Shown here: piece after piece, positions 4,907 through 9,275 of the stretch
Position numbering within the stretch: position 1 is the stretch's first letter
Layout: every line of letters begins with the position of its first letter
Assembly (NCBI GenBank): GCA_009781565.1
Contig: WQXV01000030.1
Location: 1-9,275 of the forward strand
Origin: Actinomycetes bacterium
Lineage (GTDB): Bacteria; Actinomycetota; Coriobacteriia; WRKU01
Reading direction: 5' to 3'
DNA length: 9,275 nucleotides
Notes under the pieces: model-generated
The model's database searches: none
The model's input: only the letters and a program-made list of their open reading frames with translations
What the model was told of the DNA's origin: nothing
Made by a program: the position numbers and the translations under genes

Positions 4907-4926
4907 CAGGCCAGACCCTGTAGCAG
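4895..4926. repeat. 15-bp tandem duplication across a stop codon
   Basis: CAGACCCTGTAGCAG occurs at 4895-4909 and 4912-4926, a 17-bp period. The first copy contains the last codons and TAG stop of the membrane protein gene. The second copy repeats the whole end in the untranslated tail. It looks like a recent slippage duplication and leaves the protein unchanged. Confidence 0.85.
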
Positions 4927-4938
4927 AAGGTAGAGCCC

Positions 4939-4968
4939 AAAAACTCCATCCTCAGGCTATGCCTGGAG
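4939..4968 (-). terminator. Rho-independent terminator overlapping the threonine aldolase stop
   Basis: On the minus strand CTCC (4965-4968) pairs with GGAG (4944-4947), and AGGC pairs with GCCT around an ATA loop. The stem carries an asymmetric GAGGAT bulge and is followed at once by TTTTT (4939-4943). The hairpin includes the last codons and stop of the aldolase gene. On the plus strand no U-run follows, so it does not clearly stop the converging operon. Confidence 0.65.
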
Positions 4969-5991
4969 TTCACCCAATCTCTTTATAAACGTATCGACCA
5001 GAGCTGGCTCGGTATCCCAGCTGGTCACTAAACGCACTTCGTTTCTGGTAGCATCCCAGGGATAGAAGTGGAACTCCTCGTTCAGTTTCTTATATAGAGC
5101 AGGATCCATGACGCAGAACACCTCGTTGGCATCAGGAGAGTGGGTGATCTCACACCCTTGGGCTTGCAGACCTTCGACGAGTTTGGCGGTCATGGCGTTG
5201 GCGTGTTGCGCGCATTCTAGCCAGATATCTCCACGATACAGTGCGATGAACTGGGCAGCCAGATAGCGCATCTTACTGGCGAGCTGAGCGCTTTGTTTGC
5301 GGATCAGGAAGCGTACGAACGGTTCGGTCTGCCCGAAAAACACCGCAGCCTCGGCACCCATCAGTCCGTTCTTGGTACCGCCGAATGAGAGTGCGTCCAG
5401 TCCCACATCGGCAGTCAACTCCTTGATCGAGACGCCCAGGGAGGTGGCTGCGTTGCCGATACGCGCACCATCACAGTGGACCTTCATGCCGTTGCTATGG
5501 GCAAAATCACAGAGAGTGCGTAGTTCATCAGGGGTGTAGACCGTGCCGAGCTCGGTCACATTCGAGATCGAGATCACATGGGGCTGTGCCGAATGCTCGT
5601 CACCGAGTCTGCCCAGATACGGCTCGATCATCTCGGGCACCAGCTTGCCATCCTCTGAGTCTATCGGGATCAGTTTCGCAGCTGCGATCCGCTCCGGCGC
5701 GCCTCCCTCATCGGTATTGATATGGGCTGTCCGCGTGCAGACTACCGCTTGCCAAGGCTTGAGCAGCCCACTGAGGCAGATCACATTGGCACCGGTACCG
5801 TTGAAGGTGATCAGTATGTCGCACTCGTCACCCACATGCTTGTGCAGGATCTCTATCGCCTCTGCGGTATAGGGATCTCCTCCATAGGCGATAACGTGAC
5901 CGGTATTGACACGCGCAAGCTCCTCAAGCACCGAAGGATGCACCGGCGAATAGTTATCAGATCCGAACATCTGCATGGCAGCTCCCCTCAT
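4957..5991 (-). CDS. ltaE: Low-specificity L-threonine aldolase family PLP enzyme
   Basis: 344 residues from the ATG at 5991. The family cleaves L-threonine or L-allo-threonine to glycine and acetaldehyde in the cytoplasm with pyridoxal phosphate. Visible landmarks, numbered from this start: SDNYSPVHP (11-19), FNGTGANV (63-70), AHINTDEGGAPE with ring-stacking His90, CDGARIGNAA with Asp174 (binds the pyridine nitrogen) and Arg177, and SFGGTKNG with the PLP lysine Lys207. An upstream open frame to 6066 has no family similarity. ATG 5991 has GAGAGG seven bases upstream, while ATG 5976 (five codons in) has GGGGAG and is nearly as good. The 105-base gap to the ABC permease upstream shows no clear promoter or terminator, so readthrough is possible. 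Stereospecificity cannot be judged, and some members act on other beta-hydroxy amino acids. Confidence 0.92.
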   Translation of the reverse strand: MRGAAMQMFGSDNYSPVHPSVLEELARVNTGHVIAYGGDPYTAEAIEILHKHVGDECDILITFNGTGANVICLSGLLKPWQAVVCTRTAHINTDEGGAPERIAAAKLIPIDSEDGKLVPEMIEPYLGRLGDEHSAQPHVISISNVTELGTVYTPDELRTLCDFAHSNGMKVHCDGARIGNAATSLGVSIKELTADVGLDALSFGGTKNGLMGAEAAVFFGQTEPFVRFLIRKQSAQLASKMRYLAAQFIALYRGDIWLECAQHANAMTAKLVEGLQAQGCEITHSPDANEVFCVMDPALYKKLNEEFHFYPWDATRNEVRLVTSWDTEPALVDTFIKRLGELQA

Positions 5992-6096
5992 TGGTTTACC
6001 TCTCTTAGTTTGGCACACATTGACGGTATCACATATCGACGCACAACGAATAACACCTACAAGCAAAGGATCGTCACGGTTATTGTTATCCGAGAG

Positions 6097-8604
6097 TTAT
6101 TCGTAGGAGATGGCGTCACGGATCGAGACCTGGGAGGCACGCCAGGCGGGAAGCAGTGAACCGACCGCTGATATCGCCCAGACCAGCAAAAGGGTGATCG
6201 CGACTCCGGCATAGCTGTAACGATAGGCAAGGTTCATGCCGATCGCTCCGATCAAGGACTGCATCAAAACCCATGACAGAGGGATCGAGATGAGTGCCCC
6301 GAGAAACCAGCTGATGGTGCCGACGACGAGCCCTTGGGTGACATAGATCGTAAAGATCGAACGATGGGATGCCCCGATCGAGCGCATGATACCGATCTCA
6401 CGGGTCGACTCGATGACCGAGAGCGTCATCGAACCGCTCAACCCGATCACTCCGACGGCGGCAAGCGCGCTGGCCATGATGATCAAAAACGTGATGAGGA
6501 TGCCCAGTTGTCCGCGCGCCTCATCCAGTTGCAGGACCGAGGTCTCGGTACCACTGACGGCATATCCACGAGAGTCGAAGCGCTTCTCTAGCTCATCGGC
6601 AATGCGTTGCTGGTTGAATGCGCGCATCGAACCCATCGACTGGTCGAGCCTAGGTACGACCCAACCGAAGAGACGCACCTGACCCAGACCGGTCAGCGAC
6701 TGGTCCATCTGTGCGAACACACGGGTCGCCGAGCCTGGTACTCCCATGAGTTGCGCGAGATCGTCGCGTTCGAAATAGAGCGTCGGACCTTGCAGAGACC
6801 CGGTCACCACGCCGATCACTTTTCGCTGGATCTGTTCTCCAGCGATATCGAGCTCGATGAAGCTGCCGAGTGTGACATAGTCCTCTTCGTTGAACAGTTC
6901 GGTGTTGAGGATCACGCCCTGCTCGCCTTCCTCGAAGTTGCGCCCCTGTACGAAATGGAAATGCGCGACCTGTGAGTCAGCCGGAAAGCCCAGTGAGAAA
7001 TAGCGCTCGTTCTTGGTGCCGTCCGGTCGATTGATGATCGAGTAGCCATCCATCCATGCTTCGACCGAGCTGACCCCGTCGACTTTGAGTGCCTCAGCCT
7101 CGATCGTGGTCTTAGGTACGGGTCGGGCCAGCTGTAGTTGCGCATCGTAGCGCCACCATGAGCCGATGTCATCGACGGTCTGCATCAGCGACGCGCGTGA
7201 GGTGAAGACGGCCATGACCACCCCACTGGCAAGGAGTAACGTGATCAGCGTGAGTGCAAATCTCCCCTTGCGTGTAAAGGTCGTTCGCAGAGCCAGCACC
7301 GTGGGGCGCGCCAGAAATCGTATGCGGCTGAGCAGTCGATCGATCCAGCCCTCACCGAAGTTGGGGAGGAGCGCATTGGCATTGAAGGCATCGACGATGG
7401 GTCGTCGCACCCCTAAGATGACCGGTACGGTCGCTGCGATCAGCGGTAGGATCAGACCGATACCGACCAGCAGCGCGACGACCTGTGCCGGATAGGAGAA
7501 GTCGACGACGCGGAAGTTAAGGACGTCGGCTGCATAGTTGATGAAGAAGTATCCGAAGAGCATACCGCTCGGCAGTCCGATGAGAAGGGCCCATAGACCG
7601 AAACAGAAGACCAGTCCGAAATACATAAGCGCGATCTGGGCGCGTCTGCCCCCGATCGCCTTCATGATACCCAGCTGTTTGGTGTGCTGGACCAAGATCG
7701 CGCTGACCGTGGTCACGACCAGAAAGCCGCTGAGTGCCAGCGCCATGAGCGCCATGCCCAACAGCAACGTCGAGACCGCCTTGAAGATATCACCAAAGAA
7801 ATGTGCGCCCGGGTTGGGCACGCTGGTCGAGCTGACGGTTATCCCCGCTGGATAGAGGATCGTATCCTTGATATCGGTCGCCACCGTCGAGACCTCGGTA
7901 CGGGTCAGCTCAGGATCGACGCGTACATAGATCGAGTTGAAAGAGGGAGGCTCTCCGATAAGCTCCATCGACTCGAGTGTGACATAGGCGGTCACCTGTC
8001 GGAAGAATCGGGTGGGGATCGCGTTGATATCGTGGACGAATCCAGCAACACGAAAGGTCGCCGAGTCCGATCCGTTGTCGATCTCGACCAGATCACCGAC
8101 CTGATAGTCGATCACCGCCAAGGCTGAGTATTCGATGAGTACATCACCCTTGCGTGGGGGCCATGCGGTGGCCGTATAGGGCGCGAACCGATTGACCTCG
8201 GTATCGAAATCGGAGAGCGCGATCAACTCGAGTGAGTCCCAAGAGCTTGAGAGTGAATCTTGTGTGGGTGTGGTCGCGTTCGCTGGTGCATCCGGGTCCT
8301 GCTCGTCATCTTGGGTGAAGCGCAGCCGGACATAGCGCACCCGCCTGCCGTTTGCAGCGATGACCTCCTCGTGGCGCGCAATGCGATCGATGAGCGCCTC
8401 GTCGACATCTGAGACCGAGAAGACGATCGAGGCCTTCTGGCTTTGCGCGAAATCTGATTCGAACTCGCGCAACAGGACCTGGCGAGCGCCCAAGATCGCG
8501 CCGGTCGCAAAGATGCCGACTGCGATCGAGAGTACGACGAGCATGGTGCGGGGAAGGTTGCTGCTCAGATCACGAAAGATCTTTTTGATGCGTGACGAGA
8601 TCAT
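6097..8604 (-). CDS. ABC transporter permease with two FtsX domains
   Basis: 835 residues, the type-VII (MacB/LolCE-like) permease architecture in duplicated form. Helix 1 is at 19-39. A large extracytoplasmic domain spans 40-270 and includes an acidic Asp/Gln/Ser/Thr-rich insert at 98-121. A first FtsX core at 273-398 holds three helices and the coupling motif KQLGIMKAIGGRR (309-321). A central helix lies at 448-468, a second extracytoplasmic domain at 470-695, and a second FtsX core at 697-820 with REIGIMRSIGAS (735-746). The protein ends in ASQVSIRDAISYE. Such pairs work from the outer face of the membrane, moving lipoproteins, peptides or antibiotics by mechanotransmission rather than classic import. 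The start overlaps the ATPase stop as ATGA, proving tight coupling. The substrate is unknown: no membrane-fusion or peptidase partner is visible here. Confidence 0.93.
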   Translation of the reverse strand: MISSRIKKIFRDLSSNLPRTMLVVLSIAVGIFATGAILGARQVLLREFESDFAQSQKASIVFSVSDVDEALIDRIARHEEVIAANGRRVRYVRLRFTQDDEQDPDAPANATTPTQDSLSSSWDSLELIALSDFDTEVNRFAPYTATAWPPRKGDVLIEYSALAVIDYQVGDLVEIDNGSDSATFRVAGFVHDINAIPTRFFRQVTAYVTLESMELIGEPPSFNSIYVRVDPELTRTEVSTVATDIKDTILYPAGITVSSTSVPNPGAHFFGDIFKAVSTLLLGMALMALALSGFLVVTTVSAILVQHTKQLGIMKAIGGRRAQIALMYFGLVFCFGLWALLIGLPSGMLFGYFFINYAADVLNFRVVDFSYPAQVVALLVGIGLILPLIAATVPVILGVRRPIVDAFNANALLPNFGEGWIDRLLSRIRFLARPTVLALRTTFTRKGRFALTLITLLLASGVVMAVFTSRASLMQTVDDIGSWWRYDAQLQLARPVPKTTIEAEALKVDGVSSVEAWMDGYSIINRPDGTKNERYFSLGFPADSQVAHFHFVQGRNFEEGEQGVILNTELFNEEDYVTLGSFIELDIAGEQIQRKVIGVVTGSLQGPTLYFERDDLAQLMGVPGSATRVFAQMDQSLTGLGQVRLFGWVVPRLDQSMGSMRAFNQQRIADELEKRFDSRGYAVSGTETSVLQLDEARGQLGILITFLIIMASALAAVGVIGLSGSMTLSVIESTREIGIMRSIGASHRSIFTIYVTQGLVVGTISWFLGALISIPLSWVLMQSLIGAIGMNLAYRYSYAGVAITLLLVWAISAVGSLLPAWRASQVSIRDAISYE

Positions 8605-9275
8605 AGCGTCGCGTCATCATCAATGATGTGCCCGTCGACGACATGGAGATTACGCGTGGTGCGGCTGGCCAGATCGTTGTCATGGGTCACCATCACGATC
8701 GTCTTTCCCGCGGCGACCTGCTGCTCGAACATCGTGAAGACCTGATCGGCCGTCTTGCTGTCAAGATTGCCGGTCGGCTCGTCTGCCACGATCAGAGGCG
8801 GATCGTTGGCAAGCGAGCGGGCGATCGCGGCGCGTTGCTGCTGGCCGCCTGAAAGGGATGCCGGCAGTTTATTGGCTTGATCTGCCAGCTCGACCTGTTC
8901 GAGCAGATCGAGTGCGATCGCAGGCCGATCCTCCCGGCGATGGATGTGGCAGAAATCCATGGGAAGCATCACGTTCTCGACCACCGTCAGTGTCGGGAGC
9001 AGCTGGAAGAACTGGAAGACCACACCGATCGCACGGCCGCGCCACACCGCCATCTGGTTCTCGTTAAAGGTATGGATAGGCACCCCATCGATCCAGATTT
9101 CACCACCGCTGAGATGATCGAGACCGGCAATCATGTTGATCAGGGTCGTCTTGCCGGAGCCGGATTTACCGATGATGCCCACGAACTCACCGGGCTGGAC
9201 CACCAGATTGATGTGATCGAGCGCGGTGAAGGGGACCTCGCCGCTGTGATAGGTCTTGACGACCTCGCGCAGACG
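8601..9275 (-). CDS. ABC transporter ATP-binding protein, MacB/LolD type (partial, start beyond right edge)
   Basis: 224 residues are visible, and the open frame runs through the window edge. The first visible residues RLREVVKTYHSGEVPFTALD match the normal beginning of this family, so only a few codons are missing; a GTG at 9203 is internal and not the start. Numbered from the first visible residue, it has Walker A GKSGSGKT (36-43), Q-loop Gln88 in VFQFFQLLPTLTV, signature LSGGQQQR (141-148), Walker B LIVADE (161-166), D-loop NLDS (170-173) and switch His198. All catalytic residues are intact. It powers the FtsX-type permease encoded immediately downstream, with which it overlaps by 4 bp. Confidence 0.95.
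   Translation of the reverse strand, partial: RLREVVKTYHSGEVPFTALDHINLVVQPGEFVGIIGKSGSGKTTLINMIAGLDHLSGGEIWIDGVPIHTFNENQMAVWRGRAIGVVFQFFQLLPTLTVVENVMLPMDFCHIHRREDRPAIALDLLEQVELADQANKLPASLSGGQQQRAAIARSLANDPPLIVADEPTGNLDSKTADQVFTMFEQQVAAGKTIVMVTHDNDLASRTTRNLHVVDGHIIDDDATL

Noticed and set aside
9203..9203. GTG as start of the ABC ATPase
   Set aside because: The frame continues upstream to the window edge with typical N-terminal family sequence, so this codon is internal.

Overview
The window looks like ordinary chromosome from a mid-GC bacterium, most likely an actinomycete of the Coriobacteriia type. This is an inference from three things: tRNA genes with encoded CCA, a Tyr-Thr-Met tRNA cluster placed directly before what looks like a ribosomal-protein gene, and the mix of LytTR, DUF554 and double-FtsX ABC proteins. 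No single gene proves the taxon. GATC is strikingly common throughout (15 by hand count in 6121-6960). No insertion sequence, phage gene, CRISPR array or rRNA was seen.

Layout. (1) 1-675, minus strand: a three-tRNA operon, Tyr(GTA)-Thr(GGT)-Met(CAT), driven by a clear TTGACA/TTTAAT promoter. The spacers hold several hairpins and a 16-bp direct repeat. At the left edge a good Shine-Dalgarno followed by AT suggests that the next gene (possibly rpmG) starts on the first unseen base. (2) 734-2798, minus strand: a three-gene unit of a LytTR regulator with a degenerate receiver, a secreted Pro/Asp-rich surface protein with a C-terminal membrane anchor, and an overlapping 53-residue single-span membrane protein, then a possible terminator. 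(3) 2799-3025: a divergent control region with a 14-bp perfect palindrome inside a larger inverted repeat, and two imperfect tandem repeats. (4) 3026-4906, plus strand: a three-gene unit of a rhodanese-fold lipoprotein lacking the catalytic Cys, a DUF554 membrane protein, and a membrane protein with a Cys/His cluster. (5) 4939-5991, minus strand: a threonine-aldolase-family PLP enzyme with a terminator overlapping its stop codon. (6) 6097-9275, minus strand: an ABC exporter of the MacB/LolD type, an 835-residue double-FtsX permease and its ATPase (cut by the right edge), overlapping by ATGA.

How the genes may work together: the best candidate for an undescribed system is the regulator / surface protein / small membrane protein unit at 821-2798. 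A probably phosphorylation-independent LytTR factor is co-transcribed with, and may control, a cell-surface stalk protein and a small membrane partner. The divergent rhodanese-like lipoprotein operon shares its control region and may belong to the same regulon. These links rest on gene order and spacing only.
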